Below, piece by piece: positions 7,211-16,734 of a stretch of DNA of 64,000 bases (its first letter is position 1; every line of letters begins with the position of its first letter). A program made the position numbers and the translations under genes. The notes below the pieces were generated by a model. The model made no database searches, had not been told where the DNA came from, and saw only the letters and a program-made list of their open reading frames with translations. The DNA comes from Erysipelothrix tonsillarum DSM 14972 (GTDB taxonomy: Bacteria > Bacillota_I > Bacilli_A > Erysipelotrichales > Erysipelotrichaceae), in NCBI RefSeq assembly GCF_000373785.1, contig NZ_KB892377.1, positions 584,934-648,933 on the forward strand. Direction: 5' to 3'.

Positions 7211-10200
7211 TTATGATTCGTGAAATTCGGGTTTAGAATCAAATCGATACATATCCATTATGATTAAAGATCCCGGCTCACGCATCTGCCCCTTCACTAA
7301 GACAAGTGCCCCTATTTCTAGGCTCACTTTTATTTTATCATATACTGACGGAAATACCACTCCATCAATCAAACCTGTATCATCACTGAGTTGAATAAAG
7401 GCCATTTGATCACCTTTTTTCGTTCGATGCAGTTTAATACGATCAACCATTGCGATAATTCTGAAGTATTTATCACGAACTTTAACATCCACTAGCGAAT
7501 CCGCTTCGTGTTTTTGCTTTAAACGCAAAGTTGGATGCTCACTAAAATAAAATCCAAGTACCAATAATTCATCATTTAGAACTTGACGTCTATTTTCATC
7601 AACGACCGTAAAAATTGGCTCACTGATCAAATCCATATTAAGTGATGATTGGCCATCTTTTTCCACGCGGATTATGTTTGCATAACGAATCGCTTCCTCC
7701 AGTGAAGCAATCATACTTAAACGATCAGAATTAAGATAATCAAAAGCACCTGCGTGGATCAGCATCTCAAATTGGTTACGCTTAATCCCCACTAAATTCA
7801 AGCGACTGATTGCGTTGTAATAATTGAGATAGGGCCCATGCATCTCTACATCCTCACGGATTTTAGTACCCACACTCTTACTAATACCCTTTATTACGGT
7901 AAATGGCAAGCGAATTGCATACCCTTCTAATGTATAAGCATTCGTGCTCTGCTCAAGATTCACACAACGAAGTTCAATATTTCTACGTCTACACTCATCG
8001 ATGTACTGACGGGTTTTGACTTCGCTACCAATAACACTTGTTAACAGATACGTATAGAACAGGTGTGAATAATTTGCTTTAAGATACGCAAGTTGGTAGG
8101 CAATTAATCCATAAGCAACAGAATGAGATTTATTGAAACCATAATTTGCAAATTTGTAAATTAAAGCAAAAAGTTCTTCAGCAAATGGAGCATCATGTCC
8201 TTGTTGGATACATCCCTCAATAAAGTCCGTCTTCAAAGCATCCAATTCTTTAGCATTTTTTTTACCCATTGCTTTACGCAAAATATCGGCCTTCGCAAGA
8301 CTGAATCCAGCCATTATCTGCGCAACCTGCATGATTTGTTCTTGGTAAATTAAAATACCATTGGTGCTCTCCGTTATTTTTTTTAAATCTTCATGGATAT
8401 ATTGAACCTTTTCAGGATGCTCACGATATTCAAGATAAAGCGGGATGTTTTCCATTGGACCTGGACGAAATAAAGCAATTGTATCCACAATATCACTGAA
8501 TTGACGTGGCTTTACTTTTTTAAGTAAAGCTTTCATACCATCGGATTCCAATTGAAAAATGCCTACTGTTTCAGCTTGAGCGATTAAATTAAATGTTTTT
8601 GTATCATCCAGAGGTATCGTCATGATATCAAAAGGCTCGTGTTCATTAATTTGACGACTAATATTATCGATAATTGTCAAATTTCTTAATCCGAGGAAAT
8701 CGATTTTCACAAGTCCGATTGCTTCCAAATGATTCATATCATATTGAACTGCAATTGTTTCAGTATCAAGTTGTATGACGGGTACTACAGATTCTAAACA
8801 CTTCTTACTAAGTACAATCCCCGCGGCATGAGTTGATGTATGACGGGGTATGCCTTCAATCTTCCCTGCAAGTTCAAAGGTCTTCATTAAAATGGATTCC
8901 GAATCAATTAAAGACCTCAATTTACTATTTGAGGCATAGTTTTGGTTTAAAGGCATCACTGGATTAATCAACTTCGAGACTTGATCAACTTTACGAATGG
9001 GTACCTGAAGTACTCGTGCTGTATCTCGAAAAGCTTGACGTGCTTTAAGAGTCCCGAAAGTTACAATATGGGCTACATGATCATCACCGTATTTATTGCG
9101 TACATAATCAATTACGAATTGACGCTTGTCATCAGGAAAATCGATATCAATATCTGGCATCGAAATTCGTTCCGGATTTAAAAAACGTTCAAACAAAAGA
9201 TTATACTCAATCGGATCAATTTCTACGATACCAAGACAGTAAGCAACTAGTGACCCTGCCGAACTTCCACGCCCCGGACCAACATAGATCCCTTCTTTTT
9301 TTGCGAATCGAATTACATCATACACAATTAGAAAATAATCTGTAAAATTCATTTTGTTAATGATGTCGAGCTCGTAGTTTAAACGTTCCCTATATACTTG
9401 TGATACGTTATTTTTTAAACGTCGTTTTAAGCCGAACCGACTGAGTTGGTCAAGATATACTTTGTTGGAAACCTCTTGATTCGTTTCAAAAACCGGCAAC
9501 TGGGTAGTGAGCTCCATAAGATTTACATTACACATTTGCGCAATCGTGTCCGTTAATTGGACTTCTTCTTCAGTATAGAGACTCTTAAATGTTTCCGAAT
9601 CAATAAAATTACGATTAGGAGACGATACAAGCGTCTTATCCTCTAAGTAGGTGCTTTTATCAATAGCTTGAAGAGCCCGAAATGCTTCTTCATCTTCTTT
9701 GTTTTCATAGTATACCTTGGGTACCGCAAGACATTGAATGGACTTCAAACCAGCCATCTGGCGCAACTGGTCGTTAACACTTACAAAAAAACTTGATTCT
9801 TGATGGGACAATCCAATGTAGAACGAATCAAATTGATGATTAAGGCGATCCATCGTTTCACTAACACTTTGTAAATCTTTATTAAGCATCCCCTTCTCAA
9901 ATGGACCTTGTTCAGAATAGGCAATAAAAATTAAATCATCTTGAAAGGGAATCACGTCAGATTCTAATACATACCCATGTTGCGATAAAGAAAAAGATAG
10001 AGTGATTAGTGCTTGATAACCGTGATTCGAACGCGCGAGAACAAGCGAATCATAGCGGAGGCCCTCAAATTCAAGGGTGATTTCCATACCAAATATTGGT
10101 TTAATTTGATGCTTATTGGCAGCGTACTGAAAATCCAATGCACCAAAAAGAACATGTCGGTCGGTTAATGCAATGCTCTTCATATTTTGTACTTTCGCCT

Positions 10201-10276
10201 TTTCAATAATTGATTCGACAGACATCATTCCTTTAAGCAAAGAATAATAACTTCGAACCGCTAAATGTGTTGCCAT
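7211..10276 (-). CDS. dnaE: DNA polymerase III alpha subunit, DnaE type
   Basis: Replicative polymerase; in Firmicutes DnaE extends primers before handing over to PolC. From the second ATG of an ATGATG pair (7 bases after GAGG) it is 1021 aa. It has an N-terminal PHP-like domain, the palm with PGRGSSAGS and catalytic acids in PDIDIDFPDD (374-383), GIFQLES, a helix-hairpin-helix region and a C-terminal OB fold (VRDKYFRIIAMV). In the PHP domain the usual metal ligands are altered (HLAVRS at 4-9, TDRH at 38-41), so proofreading or phosphatase activity there is unlikely. It heads an operon with a two-component system. Confidence 0.96.
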   Translation of the reverse strand: MATHLAVRSYYSLLKGMMSVESIIEKAKVQNMKSIALTDRHVLFGALDFQYAANKHQIKPIFGMEITLEFEGLRYDSLVLARSNHGYQALITLSFSLSQHGYVLESDVIPFQDDLIFIAYSEQGPFEKGMLNKDLQSVSETMDRLNHQFDSFYIGLSHQESSFFVSVNDQLRQMAGLKSIQCLAVPKVYYENKEDEEAFRALQAIDKSTYLEDKTLVSSPNRNFIDSETFKSLYTEEEVQLTDTIAQMCNVNLMELTTQLPVFETNQEVSNKVYLDQLSRFGLKRRLKNNVSQVYRERLNYELDIINKMNFTDYFLIVYDVIRFAKKEGIYVGPGRGSSAGSLVAYCLGIVEIDPIEYNLLFERFLNPERISMPDIDIDFPDDKRQFVIDYVRNKYGDDHVAHIVTFGTLKARQAFRDTARVLQVPIRKVDQVSKLINPVMPLNQNYASNSKLRSLIDSESILMKTFELAGKIEGIPRHTSTHAAGIVLSKKCLESVVPVIQLDTETIAVQYDMNHLEAIGLVKIDFLGLRNLTIIDNISRQINEHEPFDIMTIPLDDTKTFNLIAQAETVGIFQLESDGMKALLKKVKPRQFSDIVDTIALFRPGPMENIPLYLEYREHPEKVQYIHEDLKKITESTNGILIYQEQIMQVAQIMAGFSLAKADILRKAMGKKNAKELDALKTDFIEGCIQQGHDAPFAEELFALIYKFANYGFNKSHSVAYGLIAYQLAYLKANYSHLFYTYLLTSVIGSEVKTRQYIDECRRRNIELRCVNLEQSTNAYTLEGYAIRLPFTVIKGISKSVGTKIREDVEMHGPYLNYYNAISRLNLVGIKRNQFEMLIHAGAFDYLNSDRLSMIASLEEAIRYANIIRVEKDGQSSLNMDLISEPIFTVVDENRRQVLNDELLVLGFYFSEHPTLRLKQKHEADSLVDVKVRDKYFRIIAMVDRIKLHRTKKGDQMAFIQLSDDTGLIDGVVFPSVYDKIKVSLEIGALVLVKGQMREPGSLIIMDMYRFDSKPEFHES

Positions 10277-10303
10277 CATGTCACCTCTACATTTATTATA
10301 CAT

Positions 10304-10332
10304 GAAAAAACATCGCTATAATAGCGATGTTT
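10304..10332 (-). terminator. Terminator after nrnA
   Basis: A perfect stem of AACATCGCTAT type (about 10309-10331) is followed on the minus strand by TTTTTT. The TAG stop of nrnA (10316-10318) lies inside the stem. It closes the smc-ftsY-ylxM-ackA-nrnA run. A TATAAT at 10295-10300 just past it may serve dnaE. Confidence 0.85.
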
Positions 10333-11239
10333 CGGCCAATTCTGTAATAAGAGTTTCTAATGTCTCCTTGGTGAGACCTTTAATACCGCAAGCAAGACGA
10401 TGACCGCCGCCATTATAACGTTGCGCTATTGTATTAATCGTATTGTTTTGTGATCGTAGAGAAGCCTTAAACGATCCGTCTTCGGCTTGTACAAACAATC
10501 CCCAAATCTTAAATTCGCGAACTCCCGCCATTGAACCGGTAAACATTTTGGCATCTGATTCTGTAATTTCAAGTTGATCAAGCAATGCTTGGTCGATGAT
10601 TACATATGCGAAAAAGTCTTTAACTTCAATGTGATTTTGAATTTCACGATTAATTTCAAAATTACGTCGAGTACGCAAAAATATAGCATGATTTAATTTC
10701 GTAATGTTTGCACCTTCATCCATAAGCCATGCTGCTGCTCTTAAGGTTTTAGAAGATGTCGTTTCAATCGAAAATTTTTGCGTATCTGTTAGAATTCCGG
10801 ATAAAAGTGTATTCGCTACATCCTCATTCATAAGCATACCCAAATCTTGAAGTAGGTCAGCTACAATTTCACAAACACTACCTCGTTTCGAGTCAACAAT
10901 TTGTAAATCACCATATTCATCAACCACTGGGTGGTGGTCAATTTTAATAAGTGCTTTTCCTTCTTGATATCGTTGATCATCGATTCGTTCTTGATTTGCG
11001 CTATCAAGCACAATTGCCAAAAATTCCCCTAGGTCATCAATTTGATCCATTGGTTCATAAATTGTAAAGTTGTGCAGATCACTACCCAACATTACAATCT
11101 CTTTTTCAGGATAGTTTAATTTCAACCATTTCGCCAACCCAACTTGCGATCCAAGTGCATCACCATCGGGTTGTACATGACGAAATAAACAAATACGATC
11201 AAATGATTCAACGTATTGAATAAAACTAGTTTTGTTCAT
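10316..11239 (-). CDS. nrnA: DHH-family nanoRNase / pAp phosphatase NrnA
   Basis: Degrades short oligoribonucleotides and probably dephosphorylates 3'-phosphoadenosine 5'-phosphate. From ATG 11239 it is 307 aa, typical of NrnA. The DHH domain shows HVQPDGDALGS (21-31), VLDSANQERI and IDHHP (DHH at 101-103), all metal ligands. The C-terminal DHHA1 domain ends with GGGHRLACG, the substrate loop. The start lies inside the end of ackA (14-base overlap), so translation is coupled. An upstream TTG at 11266 is possible but less likely. The DHH set also includes GdpP and RecJ, but their extra domains are absent. Confidence 0.93.
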   Translation of the reverse strand: MNKTSFIQYVESFDRICLFRHVQPDGDALGSQVGLAKWLKLNYPEKEIVMLGSDLHNFTIYEPMDQIDDLGEFLAIVLDSANQERIDDQRYQEGKALIKIDHHPVVDEYGDLQIVDSKRGSVCEIVADLLQDLGMLMNEDVANTLLSGILTDTQKFSIETTSSKTLRAAAWLMDEGANITKLNHAIFLRTRRNFEINREIQNHIEVKDFFAYVIIDQALLDQLEITESDAKMFTGSMAGVREFKIWGLFVQAEDGSFKASLRSQNNTINTIAQRYNGGGHRLACGIKGLTKETLETLITELAETSLL

Positions 11240-12428
11240 TATGAATACGATAAGCGTCAGTTGCAATCACTAATTCTTCATTTGTTGGACACACCCAAAT
11301 ATCCATTGCTGATTTATCAGTGCTCAATTTAACTTCTTTTCCACGTGTTTTTGCATTTAATGCGCGATCAAAGTCAAGTTTCAATCCTGGTTGTAATACA
11401 TCTAAGATTGCTTCACGAGTACCGGTATCGTTTTCACCTAAACCAGCTGTAAATACGAGTCCATCGACATGACCTAATTGAAGTGCGTAAGCACCTACAT
11501 ATTGTAATACGCGTTGTGCATACATTTTACGTGTAAGAATTGCGCGTTCATTCCCTGCTTCGATACCATTTTCAATATCACGTGCATCACTTGAGATGCC
11601 ACTAATGCCAGCCATTCCTGATTTTTTGTTGAAAATATCAAGAACTTCTTCAGCAGTAATATCTAATTTTCGCATAAGATACGTAACGATTGCTGGATCT
11701 AAATCACCAGTACGTGTTCCCATCATTACACCTGCAAGCGGTGTAAAGCCCATTGATGTGTTCACACATTTTCCGCCTTCTACAGCAGAAATTGATGCAC
11801 CATTACCTAAATGTAATGTGATTAAATTTACATCTTCAACCTTTTTACCCATTAATTCGGCAGTACGTTGTGCAACATATTCGTGAGAAATCCCGTGTGC
11901 ACCGTAACGACGAACAGCTAAATCAGTATAGTATTCATATGGTAATGCATACATAAATACCTCTTCAGGCATTGTTTGGTGGAATGCAGTATCAAATGCA
12001 AAGATATGTGTTGCGTTTGGTAGTGCTTCTTTAAATGCGCGGTAACCAATAAGGTTAGCTGGATTATGAAGTGGTGCTAAGTCTGCAAGTTCTTCAACTT
12101 TTGAAACAGAATCTTCATTACACAATGCACTGCCTTGGAAATATTCACCACCGTGAACCACACGATGTCCTGCAGCAATGATTTCAGATAAATCTGAAAC
12201 AATATTTTTTTCTACGAGACCTTTCAATACTAAATCAACCGCTACGTGGTGATCTGGAATATCTAAAGTATCTGTATCTTTTTGATCATTATATTTAAAT
12301 GTGATAATTCCATCATTTAAACCAATACGTTCAACAATACCACTTGTAAGCACCTCTGCTTCTGGCATTTCTAATAATTGAAATTTCAATGAACTACTTC
12401 CGGCATTAACCGCTAAAACTTTACTCAT
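11226..12428 (-). CDS. ackA: Acetate kinase
   Basis: Makes ATP and acetate from acetyl phosphate in fermentation. The 400-aa product has the family start MSKVLAVNAGSSSLKFQLLE, the HRVVHGGE motif, LHLGNGAS and GTRTGDLDP, and C-terminal FTAGLGEND. GGAGG stands before the ATG at 12428. It follows ylxM with an 8-base overlap, within the smc-ftsY-ylxM run. No pta gene is nearby. Confidence 0.97.
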   Translation of the reverse strand: MSKVLAVNAGSSSLKFQLLEMPEAEVLTSGIVERIGLNDGIITFKYNDQKDTDTLDIPDHHVAVDLVLKGLVEKNIVSDLSEIIAAGHRVVHGGEYFQGSALCNEDSVSKVEELADLAPLHNPANLIGYRAFKEALPNATHIFAFDTAFHQTMPEEVFMYALPYEYYTDLAVRRYGAHGISHEYVAQRTAELMGKKVEDVNLITLHLGNGASISAVEGGKCVNTSMGFTPLAGVMMGTRTGDLDPAIVTYLMRKLDITAEEVLDIFNKKSGMAGISGISSDARDIENGIEAGNERAILTRKMYAQRVLQYVGAYALQLGHVDGLVFTAGLGENDTGTREAILDVLQPGLKLDFDRALNAKTRGKEVKLSTDKSAMDIWVCPTNEELVIATDAYRIHNEQN

Positions 12429-12738
12429 AATTTCCTCCTCTATTGAAATCATCTAAGATTTTATTGACTTCCCCATCCCCTAGGGCATAAAGTTTATCAA
12501 ATAATTTTTGATAGGATGTCGCAACTCCCAACTTTTGCTCATACTCTTCGAGTAATTTGGTTGTTCGATTTAAATTATCATAAACAGCCGAACGACTAAT
12601 ATTAAGGATATCCGCAATTTCTTGATAAGACAAGTCATCTTGGTAATAATATTGAAAAACTTGTATTTGTTTTTCTGTTAACAAAGTTTCGTAATAATCA
12701 AAGAGTCGATTCAGCTTGACCGCCTTCTCAACGCTCAT
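12421..12738 (-). CDS. ylxM: YlxM-family helix-turn-helix protein
   Basis: Small DNA-binding-like protein of the UPF0122/YlxM (p13) family, usually encoded with SRP components ftsY or ffh and thought to affect SRP. The 105-aa protein has a sigma-region-4-like HTH: LSYQEIADILNISRSAVYD (about 39-57), followed by an acidic tail. Its start overlaps the ftsY stop by 11 bases and its stop overlaps ackA. In Bacillus the next gene would be ffh; here ackA takes that place. The biochemical role is not settled. Confidence 0.9.
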   Translation of the reverse strand: MSVEKAVKLNRLFDYYETLLTEKQIQVFQYYYQDDLSYQEIADILNISRSAVYDNLNRTTKLLEEYEQKLGVATSYQKLFDKLYALGDGEVNKILDDFNRGGNYE

Positions 12739-13687
12739 GATTATCATTTACAAGATGATACAAATAACTTTCAATATCAAAAGCTCTTAGATCACCTACC
12801 GACTCTCCTAAACCGATATGACTTACTTTTAAATCTAACTCATCTTTAATGCTGAGTAGAACGCCACCTTTTGGTGATCCATCTAATTTTGTAACGATTA
12901 ATGAATCTACCGGTGTCACTTCAGTAAATGTCTTGGCTTGTGATAGACCGTTTTGCCCTGTATTACCATCGATAACCAGGTAAGTGTGATCAATGCTTCC
13001 CACTTCACGTTCTAAAACACGCTTCATTTTTTCAAGTTCTTTCATTAAATTCACTTTGTTTTGAAGTCGCCCTGCACTGTCACAAATCATAACATCAAAA
13101 TCATGCTCTTTAGCATAACGTGCTGCGTCAACATATACAGATGCGGGATCCTGGTTATCGTTACCACCTACAAAATCCACGCTAATCTCATCAGCCCATA
13201 CTTTGAGTTGATTACTTCCTGCCGCTCTAAAGGTATCCCCACCAACAAGGAGAACTTTAAATCCTTCTTGTTGGTAATTATACGCAAGTTTTGCGCAAGT
13301 TGTTGTTTTCCCTGATCCATTAACCCCTACCACAAGAATCGCATTCAAACGTCCGGGTTCAATGGTATACGGCAATAAGTTTTCACCATACTGACGTAAG
13401 ATAACTTCAACCAATGTTTCTAACGCTTCTTCTTCACTCATGGATGTCTTAACATTTTTTCGGAAGGTTTTAATAATTTTTTGCGCACTTTTTAAAGAAA
13501 CATCACTTTGAATTAATACTGCTAATAAATGATCATACCACGCATCATCAAACTTAGGTTTTCCAGTAAACATTTGTTTTAATTTATTTCCAAATGATGC
13601 TTTCGTTGAATCTAAGCCTGTGGAATACAATGCCTGTTCTTTTTGATCTTTTTTATTTGATTTCTTAAACATATCAAAAAATCCCAT
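12728..13687 (-). CDS. ftsY: SRP receptor FtsY
   Basis: Membrane-associated GTPase that receives SRP-ribosome complexes for cotranslational insertion. At 319 aa it is the short form: a brief basic lead (about 30 residues) and then the NG domain, without the long acidic A region of E. coli. Motifs include P-loop GVNGSGKT at 121-128, DTFRAAGSNQL, CDSAGRLQ, and TKLDGSPKGG. The stop of smc overlaps its ATG by one base. The gene order smc-ftsY-ylxM is shared with Bacillus. Confidence 0.97.
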   Translation of the reverse strand: MGFFDMFKKSNKKDQKEQALYSTGLDSTKASFGNKLKQMFTGKPKFDDAWYDHLLAVLIQSDVSLKSAQKIIKTFRKNVKTSMSEEEALETLVEVILRQYGENLLPYTIEPGRLNAILVVGVNGSGKTTTCAKLAYNYQQEGFKVLLVGGDTFRAAGSNQLKVWADEISVDFVGGNDNQDPASVYVDAARYAKEHDFDVMICDSAGRLQNKVNLMKELEKMKRVLEREVGSIDHTYLVIDGNTGQNGLSQAKTFTEVTPVDSLIVTKLDGSPKGGVLLSIKDELDLKVSHIGLGESVGDLRAFDIESYLYHLVNDNHER

Positions 13688-16611
13688 TATGCGTCCTCCT
13701 TTAATTCAATCGCTTCATCAAGACGAACTCGTAACATCGATGATACACCGCGGGTTGGCATGGTAACGCCATATAAGACATCACATTGCGCCATCGTACC
13801 AGAACGGTGAGTAATCACCAAGAATTGAGTATCATCACTAAAGTCTTTTATATAGTTTGCTAATCGCTCTACGTTTGCTTGGTCTAAAGCAGCTTCAACT
13901 TCATCAAAAATACAAAGTGGAACATGGCGGGCTTTAAGAATTGCAAATAAAACAGAGATTGCAATCAAACTCTTCTCACCACCTGAGAACAAGCGAATGT
14001 TTTGGACTGACTTTCCAGGTGGTTGAACATCAATATCAATCCCGGTATTTAGAAGGTCATTTTCATCTTCTAAAACAAGTTTGGCTTTACCACCACCAAA
14101 TAGTGCACTGAAGACAGCACCTAATTCACCATTAATTTTATCAAACATTTCCTTGAATTGTTTGACCATAATTTGATCCATTTCTTCGATGACGCTCAGG
14201 AGCTTGTCCCGTGAAGATACTAAATCATCCAACTGTTTGGTCAAGAATTCATGACGCTCGCTTGCCTCTTTGAATTCTTCGGGAGCCTCCAGGTTCACAT
14301 TCCCTAATGCGGCAATTTCCCCTCGAAGCTTCAGTACTTCTTCCCGACTCGTTGCAGCCGCTTCATCATAAACATGTTCTAATGCATATTCGAACGTCAT
14401 TTGATACTCGCTCGATAAACGTTCTAAATTTGATTCTAAGCGTGTTGCATTTTTAGTATCATTTAAATTAACTTGGTGTTTCTCTTGCGTTAATTTATTC
14501 AGTTCACTGCGATACTGACGAATGAGTACTTCTTTTCGTTGTACATCATTCCCAAGCGCTAAACGACGTTCCCGAATCAGTGATAAATTTGAACTCAATT
14601 CATCACGTTCCATATAGGCACGGTTAAGTTTTCCTATCACTTCATCAGCAATATCTTCCGTTACAAACTCGTCATTCGGATTGATTTCTTCATATTCTTG
14701 TTGAAGACGCTCATATTTGGATCGCTTAACATCTAACAACGGTTCCAGTTGCGCTAAGGCAATTCGTCGTTGCATCAAGATTTCATTTGTATCTTTAAGC
14801 GTTGTTTGAAGGGATCGCACTTCATTTTCAGAAAACACAATGCGATCATTTAATTTAGAAATATCAGTTTCTAAAGCTTCTTTATCGCGTTTCAGAGTCA
14901 ACATCGATTGTTGGTTGTTTTTAGACTTACCACCAGACATTGTACCGCCACGATGCATAACATCGCCATCAAGCGTTACAATCTTATAGGAATGATGTAA
15001 TTGCTTCGCAAGTCGGTTGGCATCTTCAATCGTCGAAACCACTAGAACATTGCCTAAAAGACTTTCTTTTAAAACATCATAGATTGCATCATTAGTCACA
15101 AAATCCGATGCAACACCCATAAATCCTGGTGCATGCTCACACACTGTTAATGCGTCATCAGAAACTGAACGTGATTTACACGATGTTAATGGAATAAAAG
15201 TAGCACGACCTGACATATTTTTCTTCAAAAAATTAATTGCATTCACCGCGGATTTGTCAGTCTCAGTAACAACATGCATCATTGATCCAGCTAGAGCAGT
15301 TGTAATTGCAACTTCCAAACCATCTTCTGCAGTAAAAACATTTCCGACGGCATCAAGCACCCCAAAAAGAGAACCCTTATTCTTCATTACCGCTTGGACG
15401 CCTGCTTGAGATTCAAATGGACGTTCGAGTCGGTGAATGATAAATTCATGTCTGTTTTTTAATTGATTCAATGATGCCATTAACCCGTTTAGCCCTTGTT
15501 GCTTATCGGCAAGCGCTCTATTTTTTTCATACGTCGATTCCGTTAATAAATCAACCTCAGCTGTAAGCTTTTGATGACGTTCTTTACGCTCTTCGTATTC
15601 CAGTTTAGCATCATTCATCGCCGCAAATAACTCCTGTGCCTTCGCTTGCTTATCTCCAACTTCAAGCGTATATTTGCGTCGTTCATCAATCTCAACTTTT
15701 CGTGTTTCTAAAATTCCGATTTCACGAACAAATTGCATGACCTTTTCTTGTCCTTTAACAATGTCTTGATCCATTTTAAATATTTCTTGGCGTTTTTCCT
15801 GAAGTTCGTGATCATAAACGCCAATATTAGTTTCTAACGTTGCAATTTCTGATTCAAGACGATAAGTATCGTTTTTATTTGATTCAATTAGTTGTTCTAA
15901 CTCTTTTATTTCGCGACAAATCACAGAAACTTCTATCGACTCAAGCAACGCTTTTTTATCTTTATATTGTTCTGCTTTTTTAGCTGCGCGCTTTAAAGAG
16001 CTAACCTGACGGGTAATTTCATCGACGATATCTTGCATACGATCAACATTTTCCTTTGTTCGTTCAAGCTTATTAATCGATTCGATTTTACGTTTTTTGT
16101 ATTTCGAGACACCAGCAGCCTCTTCAAAAATAACACGGCGTTCAATTGGTTTTGCTTCAGCAAAATAACTGATTGTCCCTTGCGAAATAATTGATAACGA
16201 ATCACGCCCCAGACCCGTATCCATAACTAGGTCATGAACATCACGGAGGCGACATGGCACCTTGTTTATGAGATATTCTGATTCACGCGTATCGCGATAC
16301 AAGCGACGGGTTATTTCCAGCTCTTCATAATCACTGTTTAACGCCCGTTCTTCGTTATTAAATACTAAGGTTACCTCCGCGAGATTCACTTTACGACGGG
16401 ATTCAGACCCATTAAAAATAACATCAGTCATACTTGAGCCACGCATTGATTTTACAGATTGCTCTCCTAAAACCCAACGTATCGCATCACTAATGTTACT
16501 TTTACCACACCCGTTCGGACCTACAATACCTGTAACTGCGTCATCAAAGTTAATGACGACTTTATCCGCAAATGATTTAAATCCTTGCATTTCTATCTTT
16601 TTGAGGAACAT
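13687..16611 (-). CDS. smc: Chromosome partition protein Smc, short-armed
   Basis: ATP-driven condensin that works with ScpA and ScpB to fold and segregate the chromosome. The ATG at 16611 follows GGGGGT, giving 974 aa. The N-head has Walker A GPNGCGKSN (about 31-39), the C-head has signature LFSGGEKS and Walker B ICIFDEVEAALD-type residues (CIFDEVEAALD). A hinge lies near 400-565 of this numbering and ends in RGGTMSGG. Each coiled-coil arm is roughly 220-230 residues, compared with about 330 in Bacillus Smc, so the protein is some 210 residues shorter, with both arms trimmed alike. It heads the ftsY-ylxM-ackA-nrnA run. Confidence 0.96.
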   Translation of the reverse strand: MFLKKIEMQGFKSFADKVVINFDDAVTGIVGPNGCGKSNISDAIRWVLGEQSVKSMRGSSMTDVIFNGSESRRKVNLAEVTLVFNNEERALNSDYEELEITRRLYRDTRESEYLINKVPCRLRDVHDLVMDTGLGRDSLSIISQGTISYFAEAKPIERRVIFEEAAGVSKYKKRKIESINKLERTKENVDRMQDIVDEITRQVSSLKRAAKKAEQYKDKKALLESIEVSVICREIKELEQLIESNKNDTYRLESEIATLETNIGVYDHELQEKRQEIFKMDQDIVKGQEKVMQFVREIGILETRKVEIDERRKYTLEVGDKQAKAQELFAAMNDAKLEYEERKERHQKLTAEVDLLTESTYEKNRALADKQQGLNGLMASLNQLKNRHEFIIHRLERPFESQAGVQAVMKNKGSLFGVLDAVGNVFTAEDGLEVAITTALAGSMMHVVTETDKSAVNAINFLKKNMSGRATFIPLTSCKSRSVSDDALTVCEHAPGFMGVASDFVTNDAIYDVLKESLLGNVLVVSTIEDANRLAKQLHHSYKIVTLDGDVMHRGGTMSGGKSKNNQQSMLTLKRDKEALETDISKLNDRIVFSENEVRSLQTTLKDTNEILMQRRIALAQLEPLLDVKRSKYERLQQEYEEINPNDEFVTEDIADEVIGKLNRAYMERDELSSNLSLIRERRLALGNDVQRKEVLIRQYRSELNKLTQEKHQVNLNDTKNATRLESNLERLSSEYQMTFEYALEHVYDEAAATSREEVLKLRGEIAALGNVNLEAPEEFKEASERHEFLTKQLDDLVSSRDKLLSVIEEMDQIMVKQFKEMFDKINGELGAVFSALFGGGKAKLVLEDENDLLNTGIDIDVQPPGKSVQNIRLFSGGEKSLIAISVLFAILKARHVPLCIFDEVEAALDQANVERLANYIKDFSDDTQFLVITHRSGTMAQCDVLYGVTMPTRGVSSMLRVRLDEAIELKEDA

Positions 16612-16636
16612 ATAAACCCCCATTCTTATCTTGTTC

Positions 16637-16642
16637 ATTATA
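16637..16642 (-). promoter_or_regulatory. Possible -10 of the smc operon
   Basis: TATAAT on the minus strand lies about 25 bases upstream of the smc ATG, with only a weak -35 (TTTCAT) 17 bases further up. Confidence 0.4.
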
Positions 16643-16680
16643 CCGTAATATCGCCAAACATGAAAGATGTATCCTACAAT

Positions 16681-16709
16681 TTGATTTTCTCATTACAAAG
16701 TGATATTCT
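16681..16709 (+). promoter_or_regulatory. Promoter of the 173-aa anchored protein
   Basis: TTGATT (16681-16686) and TATTCT (16704-16709) are separated by 17 bases, with TG one base before the -10. The AGGAGG ribosome site follows at 16725-16730. Confidence 0.6.
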
Positions 16710-16734
16710 TTTATTGGCTACGTTAGGAGGAAAT

